NCBI GenBank assembly: GCA_030835845.1
Contig: JAUROD010000015.1
Location: 1 to 59,570 of the forward strand
Direction: 5' to 3'
DNA from: Flavobacteriaceae bacterium
Lineage (GTDB): Bacteria > Bacteroidota > Bacteroidia > Flavobacteriales > Flavobacteriaceae
Length of the DNA: 59,570 bases
A program made the translations under genes and the position numbers. This document shows, piece after piece, positions 34,887 to 43,581 of the stretch. Numbering within the stretch: position 1 is the first letter of the stretch; every line of letters begins with the position of its first letter. The notes beneath the pieces are model-generated. The model searched no databases, was not told the DNA's origin, and was given only the letters and a program-made list of their open reading frames with translations.

Positions 34887-35706
34887 CTGCTACAGCACCT
34901 TTTATCAAGGGGTATGGATCATAATTAACCAATTCAAAATCATCATACGTGAATGCAAATAAATCTTTGATTTCAGGATTAATTTTCATCTGAGGTAATT
35001 TCCTAGGTTCTCTACTGAGTTGAAGTTTTATCTGTTCTTTGTGATTTGAGTAAATGTGAGCGTCTCCAAAAGTATGTACGAAGTCCCCAACTTCAAGATT
35101 GCATACTTGAGCCATCATTAAGGTCAATAAAGCGTAGGATGCAATATTAAATGGTACCCCAAGAAAAACGTCAGCAGAACGTTGATAAAGTTGACATGAA
35201 AGTTTTCCCTCAGCAACATAGAATTGGAAAAAAGCATGACATGGAGGTAAGGCAGCTTTGTTGTTTGCAACATTTTCGGAAAAACTCAAGGAGGTATCTG
35301 GAAGCACACTAGGATTCCAGGCTGACACCAGCATTCGACGACTGTCAGGGTTGGTTTTTAAGGTGTGGATTATATCTTTTATTTGATCAATTTCCTCTCC
35401 GTTCCAATTTCTCCATTGGTATCCATAAACAGGACCTAAGTTTCCACTTTCATCTGCCCATTCATTCCAAATTCGGACACCATTTTCTTGTAAGTAAGCA
35501 ATGTTTGTATCTCCTTTTAAAAACCAAAGTAATTCGTGGATAATAGATTTTAAATGCAATTTTTTTGTGGTTACCATCGGGAAACCCTCTTCCAAATTAA
35601 AACGCATTTGATATCCAAATACAGATGTTGTTCCTGTTCCTGTCCGATCAGTTTTAGTTACTCCATGGGTTTGAATATGACGAATTAAATCTAGGTATTG
35701 TTGCAT
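34882..35706 (-). CDS. thyA: Thymidylate synthase
   Basis: Methylates dUMP to dTMP using methylenetetrahydrofolate, producing the dihydrofolate that FolA recycles. 274 residues. The catalytic Cys lies in [13 protein letters not shown], the dUMP-binding Arg in [19 protein letters not shown], and the C-terminus ends IKGAVAV, close to the family's closing residues. Full length. A promoter -7 box at 35723-35730 gives a leader of about ten bases. Confidence 0.96.
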   Translation of the reverse strand: MQQYLDLIRHIQTHGVTKTDRTGTGTTSVFGYQMRFNLEEGFPMVTTKKLHLKSIIHELLWFLKGDTNIAYLQENGVRIWNEWADESGNLGPVYGYQWRNWNGEEIDQIKDIIHTLKTNPDSRRMLVSAWNPSVLPDTSLSFSENVANNKAALPPCHAFFQFYVAEGKLSCQLYQRSADVFLGVPFNIASYALLTLMMAQVCNLEVGDFVHTFGDAHIYSNHKEQIKLQLSREPRKLPQMKINPEIKDLFAFTYDDFELVNYDPYPLIKGAVAV

Positions 35707-35722
35707 GTAATGGTATTTAAAT

Positions 35723-35730
35723 CAAAAATA
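35723..35730 (-). promoter_or_regulatory. thyA promoter -7 box (TATTTTTG)
   Basis: Exact TAnnTTTG match on the minus strand, 17 bases before the thyA ATG at 35706. No TTG at the -33 spacing. Confidence 0.45.
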
Positions 35731-35807
35731 ATTACTTCTATAAATTATTTGCATGAAGAAGTGAAATAGTTATCCAACTTATTGGTTGAAAACTCATTTT
35801 TGGTTTT

Positions 35808-36428
35808 TTATTCCGATTTTTTACGCTTGTCAAGTTCATCTCTGATTTTTGCAGCTGCTTCGTAATCTTCATTTTTAACAAACTTTTCGAGTAAATTAAG
35901 CAGTTCTTTTGATGAGGTTTTAGTTAAATCGCGAATACTACCAACTTGAGCATCATGTTGTTCAATAAAGTTTTTAATCCAATCTTTTTCTTGCCCAGGA
36001 GCTCCACGTTGTCCCTCAATTTCGGTATAACCTGCTTTTGAGAGGATGTTTTCATAAGTAAAAATAGAAGCATTAAAACGGATGGCAAGTGCTACAGCAT
36101 CTGAAGTACGTGCATCAATAATTTCTTCAATTTCATCTCTTTCACATATTAAACTTGAATAAAACACACCATCAACCAGCTTATGAATTATTATCTGCTT
36201 TACAATAATTTTAAATCGTTCAAAGCAGTTGAACATTAAATCATGGGTAATTGGTCGGGGTGGAGTAATTTCTTTTTCAAGACCAGTTGCAATGGATTGA
36301 GCTTCAAAAGCACCAATGATTACGGGTAAGTTTCTTTTGCCATCCAACTCACTCAAAATAAGAGCATAAGCGCCACTTTGAGCTTGGCTATACGAAATTC
36401 CTTTTATTGTTAATTCAACGAGTACCAT
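35808..36428 (-). CDS. Bifunctional nuclease family protein with UVR motif
   Basis: 206 residues. The bifunctional nuclease domain (about 1-140) has LPVIIGAFEAQSIATGLE and DARTSDAVALAIRF, typical of COG1259. The C-terminal 35 residues (LLEKFVKNEDYEAAAKIRDE) form a UvrB/UvrC-type UVR motif, a combination I know from Bacteroidota. DNase and RNase activity was reported for plant relatives; the bacterial role is unclear. Preceded by 150 bases without a recognised promoter. Confidence 0.87.
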   Translation of the reverse strand: MVLVELTIKGISYSQAQSGAYALILSELDGKRNLPVIIGAFEAQSIATGLEKEITPPRPITHDLMFNCFERFKIIVKQIIIHKLVDGVFYSSLICERDEIEEIIDARTSDAVALAIRFNASIFTYENILSKAGYTEIEGQRGAPGQEKDWIKNFIEQHDAQVGSIRDLTKTSSKELLNLLEKFVKNEDYEAAAKIRDELDKRKKSE

Positions 36429-36549
36429 AGGTTTCTAAGAGTGTACTAAGATACTAAAGAATTTTTTTTAAAGACCTTGGGAAACTAAATAAAGCTAAAA
36501 ACTGTTCAGAATAAGAGACCACAATGTAGTTCAATTTGAACGAAAGTCT

Positions 36550-36557
36550 TAAATTTG
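36550..36557 (+). promoter_or_regulatory. pdhB promoter -7 box (TAAATTTG)
   Basis: Exact TAnnTTTG match; transcription would start near 36563, about 16 bases before the ATG at 36579. Confidence 0.5.
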
Positions 36558-36578
36558 CAGTCAAATAGATTTTAGGGT

Positions 36579-37562
36579 ATGAAAACAATACAATTCAGGG
36601 AAGCAATCGCGCAAGCAATGTCAGAGGAAATGCGTCGTGATGAAAGCATTTATCTGATGGGAGAGGAAGTAGCTGAATATAATGGAGCCTATAAAGCTTC
36701 AAAAGGTATGCTTGATGAATTTGGTGCAAAACGTGTAATTGACACACCTATCTCTGAACTTGGTTTTGCAGGCATTGGAGTTGGATCTACAATGACGGGT
36801 AATCGTCCCATTATTGAATTTATGACTTTCAACTTTGCCTTGGTTGGAATCGATCAAATTATTAATAATGCAGCTAAAATCAGACAAATGTCAGGTGGAC
36901 AATTCCCTTGTCCAATTGTATTCAGAGGTCCAACAGCTTCTGCAGGTCAATTGGCGGCTACTCACTCGCAAGCATTTGAAAGTTGGTATGCCAATTGTCC
37001 AGGTTTAAAGGTTATCGTTCCGTCTAATCCTTATGATGCGAAGGGACTCCTTAAGGCTGCTATACGAGACAATGATCCTGTAATTTTTATGGAATCTGAA
37101 CAAATGTATGGTGACAAAGGTGAGGTTCCAGAAGATGAATACATTTTACCAATTGGAGTTGCTGATGTGAAAAGGAAAGGAAATGATGTGACTATTGTTT
37201 CTTTTGGAAAAATCATTAAAGAAGCATACAAAGCAGCCGATGTCTTAGCGGAAGAAGGAATTGATTGCGAAATAATAGATTTAAGAACAATCCGTCCGAT
37301 GGATCATGAGACAATTTTAACCTCTGTTAAAAAAACAAACCGGCTAGTTATACTTGAGGAAGCATGGCCTTTTGGAAACATTGCAACGGAAATAACATAC
37401 CAGGTACAGAGTCAAATTTTTGATCACCTTGATGCTCCAATTGAAAAAATAAATACAGCAGACACACCTGCTCCTTTTTCACCCGTATTACTTGCTGAAT
37501 GGCTACCAAACAGTGGAGATGTGATAAAAGCGGTTAAAAAAGTACTCTATCACGCGAATTAA
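36579..37562 (+). CDS. pdhB: Pyruvate dehydrogenase E1 component, beta subunit
   Basis: 327 residues of the two-subunit (alpha2beta2) E1 type. YLMGEEVAEYNGAYKAS and DTPISELGFAGIGVG hold the thiamine diphosphate-contacting residues, with FMTFNFALVGIDQI, RGPTASAGQLAATHSQAFE and the C-terminal transketolase domain (about 190-320, IDLRTIRPMDHETI) following. The alpha subunit, E2 and E3 genes are not adjacent. It belongs to the lipoate-dependent complex served by LipA. Decarboxylates pyruvate with E1 alpha. Confidence 0.94.
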   Translation: MKTIQFREAIAQAMSEEMRRDESIYLMGEEVAEYNGAYKASKGMLDEFGAKRVIDTPISELGFAGIGVGSTMTGNRPIIEFMTFNFALVGIDQIINNAAKIRQMSGGQFPCPIVFRGPTASAGQLAATHSQAFESWYANCPGLKVIVPSNPYDAKGLLKAAIRDNDPVIFMESEQMYGDKGEVPEDEYILPIGVADVKRKGNDVTIVSFGKIIKEAYKAADVLAEEGIDCEIIDLRTIRPMDHETILTSVKKTNRLVILEEAWPFGNIATEITYQVQSQIFDHLDAPIEKINTADTPAPFSPVLLAEWLPNSGDVIKAVKKVLYHAN

Positions 37563-37632
37563 TCTTTTAATATAGAACGAATTGCGGAACATTTTTGTTA
37601 GTTTCGCAACAAATTTTGAAAAACAATTATTT

Positions 37633-40002
37633 ATGGAAACCAATATCATTTACATCCCACTAATGCTTTCAGTTGTAGGTTTAGCCTATATGTTAATCAA
37701 AGCGAACTGGGTTAGAAAACAAGATGCTGGAAATGAACGTATGGTTGAGATATCAACCGCTATTAAAGAAGGAGCACTTGCTTTTTTAAATGCTGAGTAC
37801 AGATTGTTACTTGTTTTTGTCTTTATTGCATCGATTGCATTATACACCATTTCTGCCTTTGTTAAAACAACAAGTTGGATGATTGTACCCGCGTTTATCT
37901 TGGGAGCTGTATTTTCTGCTTTCGCAGGAAACATAGGAATGCGAATTGCTACTGAAGCAAATTCTCGAACTGCAGAAGCTGCCAAAACAAGCTTACCCAA
38001 AGCACTTCAAGTATCTTTTGGTGGTGGAACTGTGATGGGATTGGGTGTTGCTGGACTTGCAGTACTTGGACTAACACTTCTTTTCATGTTCTTTGTAGGT
38101 CAATTTATGGGGACGGAAGGAACTTTTTATGATAATATGACGATAGTTCTCGAAACCCTTGCTGGTTTCTCACTAGGAGCGGAGTCAATTGCTCTTTTTG
38201 CTCGTGTTGGTGGTGGTATTTATACTAAAGCAGCTGATGTAGGAGCAGATTTAGTTGGAAAGGTTGAGGCAGGTATACCTGAGGATGACCCAAGAAACCC
38301 TGCAACGATTGCTGATAACGTTGGAGATAACGTTGGAGATGTTGCTGGAATGGGAGCTGACTTATTTGGATCATATGTTGCTACGGTTCTTGCTGCAATG
38401 GTACTTGGTAATTATGTAATTCGTGATATGTCAATTGATAGTCAATTTACCGACGCTTTTAACAACATGGGACCCATCCTTTTACCCGTTGTTATTGCTG
38501 GAGTTGGAATTTTAGCTTCTATTATTGGTACTTTCTTCGTAAAAATTTCTAACAATGATGCGAAAGAAAGTAAAGTACAAGCAGCTCTTGACTTAGGAAA
38601 CTGGGCTTCAATTTTAATCACTCTATTGGCAAGTTATTTCCTTATTGATTGGATGTTGCCAAGCACAATGAATATGAAATTCTTTGGAGAGGGATATAGA
38701 GAAGTAAGTTCATTAAATGTATTTTTTGCAGCATGCATTGGTTTAGCTGTTGGTGCATTGATTTCGATGGTAACTGCTTACTACACAAGTTTAGGAAAAA
38801 AACCAGTACTTGATATCGTAAAAAATAGCTCAACTGGTGCTGCAACAAATATTATTGCAGGTCTTGCAGTAGGTATGAAGTCAACCTTTTTATCTGTCCT
38901 TCTTTTTGCGGCAGCGATTTATGGCTCGTATGCACTTGCAGGATTTTATGGGGTAGCTTTGGCTGCTTCCGCAATGATGGCAACTACAGCAATGCAGCTA
39001 GCTATTGATGCATTTGGACCTATTGCGGATAATGCTGGTGGTGTAGCTGAAATGAGTGAGCTTGACCCTGAGGTACGTGAACGTACAGACATTCTTGATT
39101 CTGTAGGTAATACAACTGCAGCTGTTGGAAAAGGATTTGCAATTGCATCCGCTGCACTTACAGCTTTAGCACTTTTTGCTGCCTATGTAACTTTTACTGG
39201 AATTGATGGGATTAATATCTTTAAAGCAGATGTGCTAGCAATGCTTTTTGTTGGAGCGATGATCCCAGTAATTTTCTCTGCTTTAGCCATGGAATCTGTT
39301 GGTAAAGCAGCTATGGAAATGGTAGAAGAAGTAAGGCGTCAGTTTAGAGAAATTCCAGGGATTATGGAAGGAAAAGGAACTCCAGACTATGCTAAATGTG
39401 TGGATATTTCTACAAAAGCTGCATTGAAAGAAATGTTAATGCCTGGTTTAATAACAATCATTACTCCTATTATTATAGGGTTAATATTTGGTGCTGAACC
39501 TCTTGGTGGATATATGGCTGGAGTGTGTGTTAGTGGTGTTATGTGGGCAATTTTCCAAAATAATGCAGGTGGTGCATGGGACAATGCAAAAAAATCGTTT
39601 GAAGCAGGTGTGGAAATAAATGGTGAAATGACTTTCAAAGGTTCAGATGCACACAAAGCAGCTGTAACTGGTGACACTGTTGGTGACCCATTCAAAGATA
39701 CTTCGGGTCCTTCAATGAATATTTTAATTAAACTAACTTGTTTGGTAGGGCTTGTGATTGCTCCTCTTTTAGCTGAAGGGCATAATGCTTCAGAAGGTGC
39801 ACACAAAGAAGAAATTCGCAAAGAGATTCGTGTTAAAGTTAGTTCCGATGATGCTGGTTTAATGACTGCTGTAATTGAAAGAACTACTTCCGAAAATGGA
39901 AAAGAGGTAGTTGATACTCAAACTATACAAGGCACTGAAACTGAAGTTCAAGTAGCATTGAATGAGATGAAAGAGATTGAAGTTTCTGTAGCTAAAGAAT
40001 AA
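37633..40002 (+). CDS. hppA: K+-dependent membrane pyrophosphatase (ion-pumping)
   Basis: Integral membrane pump of 789 residues driven by pyrophosphate, about 16 helices. Substrate-binding motifs [21 protein letters not shown] and [18 protein letters not shown] are intact, as is the C-terminal [31 protein letters not shown] has Ala where K+-independent enzymes have Lys, which marks the K+-dependent class. The TM6 position used by Na+ pumps (DLFESY) is DLFGSY here, and no plant-type Glu follows; instead TM5 has Glu184 in [12 protein letters not shown] roughly 75-residue charged tail follows the last helix. The start is the ATG at 37633, not the TTG at 37582. Confidence 0.95.
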   Translation: METNIIYIPLMLSVVGLAYMLIKANWVRKQDAGNERMVEISTAIKEGALAFLNAEYRLLLVFVFIASIALYTISAFVKTTSWMIVPAFILGAVFSAFAGNIGMRIATEANSRTAEAAKTSLPKALQVSFGGGTVMGLGVAGLAVLGLTLLFMFFVGQFMGTEGTFYDNMTIVLETLAGFSLGAESIALFARVGGGIYTKAADVGADLVGKVEAGIPEDDPRNPATIADNVGDNVGDVAGMGADLFGSYVATVLAAMVLGNYVIRDMSIDSQFTDAFNNMGPILLPVVIAGVGILASIIGTFFVKISNNDAKESKVQAALDLGNWASILITLLASYFLIDWMLPSTMNMKFFGEGYREVSSLNVFFAACIGLAVGALISMVTAYYTSLGKKPVLDIVKNSSTGAATNIIAGLAVGMKSTFLSVLLFAAAIYGSYALAGFYGVALAASAMMATTAMQLAIDAFGPIADNAGGVAEMSELDPEVRERTDILDSVGNTTAAVGKGFAIASAALTALALFAAYVTFTGIDGINIFKADVLAMLFVGAMIPVIFSALAMESVGKAAMEMVEEVRRQFREIPGIMEGKGTPDYAKCVDISTKAALKEMLMPGLITIITPIIIGLIFGAEPLGGYMAGVCVSGVMWAIFQNNAGGAWDNAKKSFEAGVEINGEMTFKGSDAHKAAVTGDTVGDPFKDTSGPSMNILIKLTCLVGLVIAPLLAEGHNASEGAHKEEIRKEIRVKVSSDDAGLMTAVIERTTSENGKEVVDTQTIQGTETEVQVALNEMKEIEVSVAKE

Positions 40003-40018
40003 ACTCAATTGAGTAAAA

Positions 40019-40050
40019 AAAAACCACTTCATTGAGGTGGTTTTTTTTTG
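40019..40050. terminator. Bidirectional terminator between hppA and the kinase gene
   Basis: AACCACTT pairs with AGGTGGTT (one T-G wobble) around CATTG. A-runs before and nine T after let it serve both converging genes. Confidence 0.88.
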
Positions 40051-40052
40051 CA

Positions 40053-40667
40053 TTAAAATAAACCGTTTATTTCTGCATCAATAAGTTCAATTATCTTCCC
40101 TAGGTCCTCTGGTTTGTCAACAAAGTTGATATTGTCTACATCGATAATCAGTAACTTCCCCTTGTCATAATTGTGTACCCATGCCTCGTAACGTTCATTA
40201 AGTCTACTCAAATAGTCAATACTAATTGAATTTTCAAATTCTCGTCCACGACGGTGGATGTTATTTACCAAGTTTGGAATACTAGATCGAAGATATATCA
40301 TTAAATCAGGACCTGTAACAAGAGTCTCCATTAAATCAAAGAGTTCTTTATAGTTATCAAAATCTCTTTTTGTAAGCAATCCCATTGCGTGGAGGTTAGG
40401 AGCAAATATATATGCATCCTCGTATATAGTTCGGTCTTGAATAACTTTTTTTCCGCTTTTTTGGATTTCTAACAATTGACCAAATCGACTGTTTAAGAAA
40501 TAAATTTGCAAATTAAAAGACCAACGTTCCATTTCATGATAAAAATCATCTAAATATGGATTTTCAAGAACTTCCTCATAATGTGCTTGCCATCTGTAAT
40601 GAGTGGAAAGAAGTTTGGTTAAAGTAGTTTTTCCGGCTCCAATGTTTCCCGCAATGGCAATATGCAT
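40053..40667 (-). CDS. Deoxynucleoside kinase
   Basis: 204 residues. P-loop IAGNIGAGKTTLTKLL at residues 4-19; EEVLENPYL, VIQDRTIYEDAYIFA (DRS-like motif with the catalytic base region upstream) and YLRSSIPNLVNNIHRRGREFE (lid arginines) are typical of the dNK/dGK/dCK family. It salvages deoxynucleosides by 5'-phosphorylation in the cytoplasm; the base specificity cannot be told. Convergent with hppA over a shared terminator. Confidence 0.9.
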   Translation of the reverse strand: MHIAIAGNIGAGKTTLTKLLSTHYRWQAHYEEVLENPYLDDFYHEMERWSFNLQIYFLNSRFGQLLEIQKSGKKVIQDRTIYEDAYIFAPNLHAMGLLTKRDFDNYKELFDLMETLVTGPDLMIYLRSSIPNLVNNIHRRGREFENSISIDYLSRLNERYEAWVHNYDKGKLLIIDVDNINFVDKPEDLGKIIELIDAEINGLF

Positions 40668-40806
40668 AGTTTAGTTTTTAACGATTATGAGTTTGGATTA
40701 GTATCCCTAAAATCATTTAAAAATAGTCTTTTTTTTATTGATTTTCAGATTTTTTTATTTCAAATATCAGTTAGGAATAAATGTTTTTAGTTTCAAAAAA
40801 AATAAA

Positions 40807-40814
40807 TACCTTTG
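40807..40814 (+). promoter_or_regulatory. Promoter -7 box of the methionine operon (TACCTTTG)
   Basis: Exact TAnnTTTG match. Transcription would start near 40820, right at the 5' edge of the riboswitch, which fits a compact leader of about 110 bases before metK. Confidence 0.6.
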
Positions 40815-40821
40815 TGCCATA

Positions 40822-40876
40822 AACGAGGAAGGATTTGTCTGATTGCAGACCTCGATAAAAAAATGCTAAAACAGAA
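40822..40876 (+). promoter_or_regulatory. SAM-II type riboswitch aptamer
   Basis: P1 is CGAGG (40824-40828) with CCTCG (40850-40854). The loop has GATTT (40832-40836) and TCTGATTGCA, and the 3' part has GATAAA and TGCTAAAA (40864-40871). This order, P1 arm - GAUUU - UUGCA - P1 arm - GAUAAA - GCUAAA, is that of SAM-II aptamers. The pseudoknot can form as TCTG (40838-40841) with CAGA (40872-40875), replacing the pairs seen in known members. The SAM biosynthesis gene follows at once. Binding is inferred from pattern; Rfam RF00521 would be the model to test. Confidence 0.85.
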
Positions 40877-40923
40877 TTGCTTTCCTTTCGATAAGTAATC
40901 TTCAAATCCTTCCAGAAAGCAAT
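40876..40923 (+). promoter_or_regulatory. Expression platform of the SAM riboswitch
   Basis: ATTGCTTTC (40876-40884) is a perfect complement of GAAAGCAAT (40915-40923), closing 7 bases before the metK ATG. Between them CAAATCCTTCC (40903-40913) perfectly complements GGAAGGATTTG (40827-40837), part of the aptamer's P1 arm and loop. The two pairings cross, so they exclude each other. No T-run is present, so control is probably of translation. Confidence 0.65.
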
Positions 40924-40930
40924 AAATGAA

Positions 40931-42190
40931 ATGTCTTATTTTTTTACCTCAGAATCTGTAAGTGAAGGGCATCCTGATAAGGTAGCCGATCAAATTAGTG
41001 ATGCATTAATTGATCACTTTTTAGCCTTTGACCCTGAAAGCAAAGTAGCCTGTGAAACACTAGTTACAACTGGTCAAGCGGTTTTGGCAGGAGAAGTTAA
41101 AAGCAATACGTATTTAGACGTTCAGAAAATCGCTCGTGATACAATTAATAAAATTGGATATACTAAAGGAGAATATCAATTTTCGGGTGATTCTTGCGGT
41201 GTTATTTCACTAATTCATGAACAATCCCAGGAGATTAATCAAGGTGTTGAACGCTCTCAAAAAAAATTACAAGGAGCAGGAGATCAGGGAATTATGTTTG
41301 GGTACGCCTCAAATGAAACAGATAATTTCATGCCATTGGCTCTTGATTTGTCTCATAAATTATTGATAGAACTAGCTAAGCTTCGTCGTGAGAATAACCA
41401 AATTACCTATTTGCGTCCAGATGCGAAATCTCAAGTTACCTTGGAATATGATGACAATGATAATCCTGTTCGAATAGATACAATTGTTATTTCAACTCAG
41501 CACGATCAATTTGATCAAAATGATGAACGCATGTTGAAAAAAATTAAAGAGGATATCATTCAAATTTTAATCCCAAGAGTCAAAGTAATGCTTTCTTCTC
41601 ATATTCAAACTCTTTTTGATGACCAAATAACCTATCATATAAATCCAACAGGAAAGTTTGTTATAGGTGGTCCCCACGGAGATACTGGTCTTACTGGTAG
41701 AAAAATAATTGTGGATACCTATGGAGGAAAAGGAGGACATGGGGGAGGAGCATTTAGTGGAAAAGATCCAAGTAAAGTTGACCGAAGTGCAGCATATGCT
41801 TCTAGACATATAGCTAAAAACCTTGTAGCAGCAGGTGTTTCTGACGAAATATTGGTCCAATTAAGCTATGCAATTGGCGTAGCAGAACCAACCTCAATAG
41901 CAGTAAATACCTACGGAAAGTCTAATGTTGAATTAACAGATGGAGAAATAGCTAAAAAAATTAAATCAATTTTTGATCTTACTCCATTTGGGATTGAACA
42001 GCGTTTAAAATTACGTTCACCTATTTACTCTGAAACTGCTGCATATGGTCATATGGGTAGGACTCCAGAAACAATTACTAAAGTATTTGAATCTCCATAC
42101 AGTGGAAAAGTTGTCCGTGAAGTGGAACTCTTCACCTGGGAGAAGCTTGATCAGGTTGATGAAGTGAAAAAGGGCTTTAATATTTCTTAA
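40931..42190 (+). CDS. metK: S-adenosylmethionine synthetase
   Basis: Makes SAM from methionine and ATP. 419 residues. ESVSEGHPDKVADQISDALI at the N-terminus, GAGDQGIMFGYA (signature 1), GGPHGDTGLTGRKIIVDTYG and GGGAFSGKDPSKVDRSAAY (signature 2) are intact. First gene of a seven-gene methionine operon, controlled by the riboswitch immediately upstream whose product ligand it makes. The next gene starts four bases after its stop. Confidence 0.97.
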   Translation: MSYFFTSESVSEGHPDKVADQISDALIDHFLAFDPESKVACETLVTTGQAVLAGEVKSNTYLDVQKIARDTINKIGYTKGEYQFSGDSCGVISLIHEQSQEINQGVERSQKKLQGAGDQGIMFGYASNETDNFMPLALDLSHKLLIELAKLRRENNQITYLRPDAKSQVTLEYDDNDNPVRIDTIVISTQHDQFDQNDERMLKKIKEDIIQILIPRVKVMLSSHIQTLFDDQITYHINPTGKFVIGGPHGDTGLTGRKIIVDTYGGKGGHGGGAFSGKDPSKVDRSAAYASRHIAKNLVAAGVSDEILVQLSYAIGVAEPTSIAVNTYGKSNVELTDGEIAKKIKSIFDLTPFGIEQRLKLRSPIYSETAAYGHMGRTPETITKVFESPYSGKVVREVELFTWEKLDQVDEVKKGFNIS

Positions 42191-42194
42191 AATC

Positions 42195-43142
42195 ATGGAG
42201 CTAACCTATCTTGAACAGTTGCAAACTATTCGATTGGCCAATGGTCAACTTTTAAGCTTTCAGCATTTTGGGAGAGATTATTCTGTTACACCAGTTATTG
42301 TAATTAATCATCCACTGACAGCTAATTCAAATGTGGCTGGAGAAAATGGTTGGTGGACCGATATAGTAGGAGATGGGAAGACAATAGATACCACAAAATA
42401 TGCAATAATCTCCTTTAATATTCCAGGTAACGGGTTTGATAACCAATTGATTGAAAAATATACAGATTGGACAACAACGACTATAGCTTCTTTTTTTTGT
42501 GAAGCACTCCAACAACTTGGAATCAATAGAATTGAAGCTTTAATAGGAGGTTCAATTGGTGCCGGAATAGCTTGGGAAATGGCTGCTTTAATTCCTGATT
42601 TTATAAAGTATTTAGTCCCAATTGGAGGAGACTGGAAAACGTCAGATTGGATGATTGCAAATACCTTTATCCAAAAGCAAATTTTGGAAAGCAACCCACA
42701 ACCCATAGAAATTGCCAGAATGCATGCTATGTTGTGTTATAGAACACCCCAATCTTTCAAGTTGCGTTTCAATCGATCAATTAACCCAGAATTGGGGATA
42801 TATAATGTAGAATCATGGTTGAAACATCACGGAAAAAAACTCAAAGATAGATTCCAGTTACAAGCATACAAAACAATGAATCATTTGTTGGGAAGTATCG
42901 ATGTTACAAGAAATGGTAAATCATTTGAAGAGATTATAACTTCAATACAGTCAGAAATACATATTGTGTCTATTGATAGTGATTTATTTTTTCCATTGCT
43001 TGAAGACCAAGAAACAGTAAGTTTAGCTAAAGCAGTTGGGGTTACTATTAATCATCATGTAATTGAATCTGATTATGGACATGATGCATTTTTGATGGAA
43101 CCCGAAAAAGTAACAGAATGTTTAGCTAAAATATTTAATTAA
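42195..43142 (+). CDS. metX: Homoserine O-acetyltransferase-like protein
   Basis: Alpha/beta-hydrolase acyltransferase, 315 residues, shorter than the usual 350 or so. INHPLTANSNV (oxyanion region), nucleophile Ser in ALIGGSIGAGIAWEMA, Asp in SIDSDLFFPLLEDQE and His in SDYGHDAFL make a full triad. It activates homoserine by acetylation, feeding MetZ two genes on. The position between metK and metZ in a SAM-controlled operon supports the role. The shortening falls in the lid region, so acetyl versus succinyl specificity is not certain. Confidence 0.9.
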   Translation: MELTYLEQLQTIRLANGQLLSFQHFGRDYSVTPVIVINHPLTANSNVAGENGWWTDIVGDGKTIDTTKYAIISFNIPGNGFDNQLIEKYTDWTTTTIASFFCEALQQLGINRIEALIGGSIGAGIAWEMAALIPDFIKYLVPIGGDWKTSDWMIANTFIQKQILESNPQPIEIARMHAMLCYRTPQSFKLRFNRSINPELGIYNVESWLKHHGKKLKDRFQLQAYKTMNHLLGSIDVTRNGKSFEEIITSIQSEIHIVSIDSDLFFPLLEDQETVSLAKAVGVTINHHVIESDYGHDAFLMEPEKVTECLAKIFN

Positions 43143-43152
43143 ATTAAAATCT

Positions 43153-43581
43153 ATGAAAGTTAACTTAGAACGCGTAAACAGAGATTATTTATTTGAAGTA
43201 CGAAACGAAGCTGGTCGAAGTGTCTTTTTAGACAACAAGTCAAAAGCAGAAGGAGTAGTAGCAGGAATTAGTCCAATGGAGTTGGTACTGATGGGAATTG
43301 CAGGCTGTAGTAGTATTGACATTGTTTCTATTTTAGGGAAGCAGAAAATCAATCCTGATACACTTAGAATGGAAGTTCATGGATTAAGAAATGAAGGAGA
43401 AGTTCCTGCAATTTTTCACACGATTCAAATCGTAATTTATCTTGATGGTAAAGACATTACTCCTGAAAAAGCTACTAGAGCTGCTAAACTATCGTATGAA
43501 AAATATTGTTCAGTTTCAAAAATGATTGATAATGTAGCAAAAATAGAGTTTAAGATAATTTTAAACGGAAAGGAAGTATGA
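43153..43581 (+). CDS. OsmC family protein
   Basis: 142 residues, OsmC/Ohr fold. Two redox cysteines in IAGCSSIDIVSIL and YEKYCSVSKMI are at the family positions, and the region SPMELVLMGIAGC is characteristic. Classic OsmC/Ohr remove organic peroxides with thiols. Embedded in the methionine operon between metX and metZ (4-base overlap with metZ), so it may handle a sulfur intermediate or protect the pathway's thiols; that is inference. Confidence 0.9.
   Translation: MKVNLERVNRDYLFEVRNEAGRSVFLDNKSKAEGVVAGISPMELVLMGIAGCSSIDIVSILGKQKINPDTLRMEVHGLRNEGEVPAIFHTIQIVIYLDGKDITPEKATRAAKLSYEKYCSVSKMIDNVAKIEFKIILNGKEV

Noticed and set aside
39387-39821. 144-codon minus-strand ORF inside hppA
   Set aside because: It is an antisense frame across a conserved transmembrane gene, with repetitive Ile/Pro/Ala content and no family match.
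40735-40800. A/T-rich stretch before the metK promoter, considered as a second regulatory element
   Set aside because: No hairpin, repeat or motif beyond base composition was found.
42308-42706. 132-codon minus-strand ORF inside metX
   Set aside because: Shadow of a gene with a full catalytic triad in the other strand.
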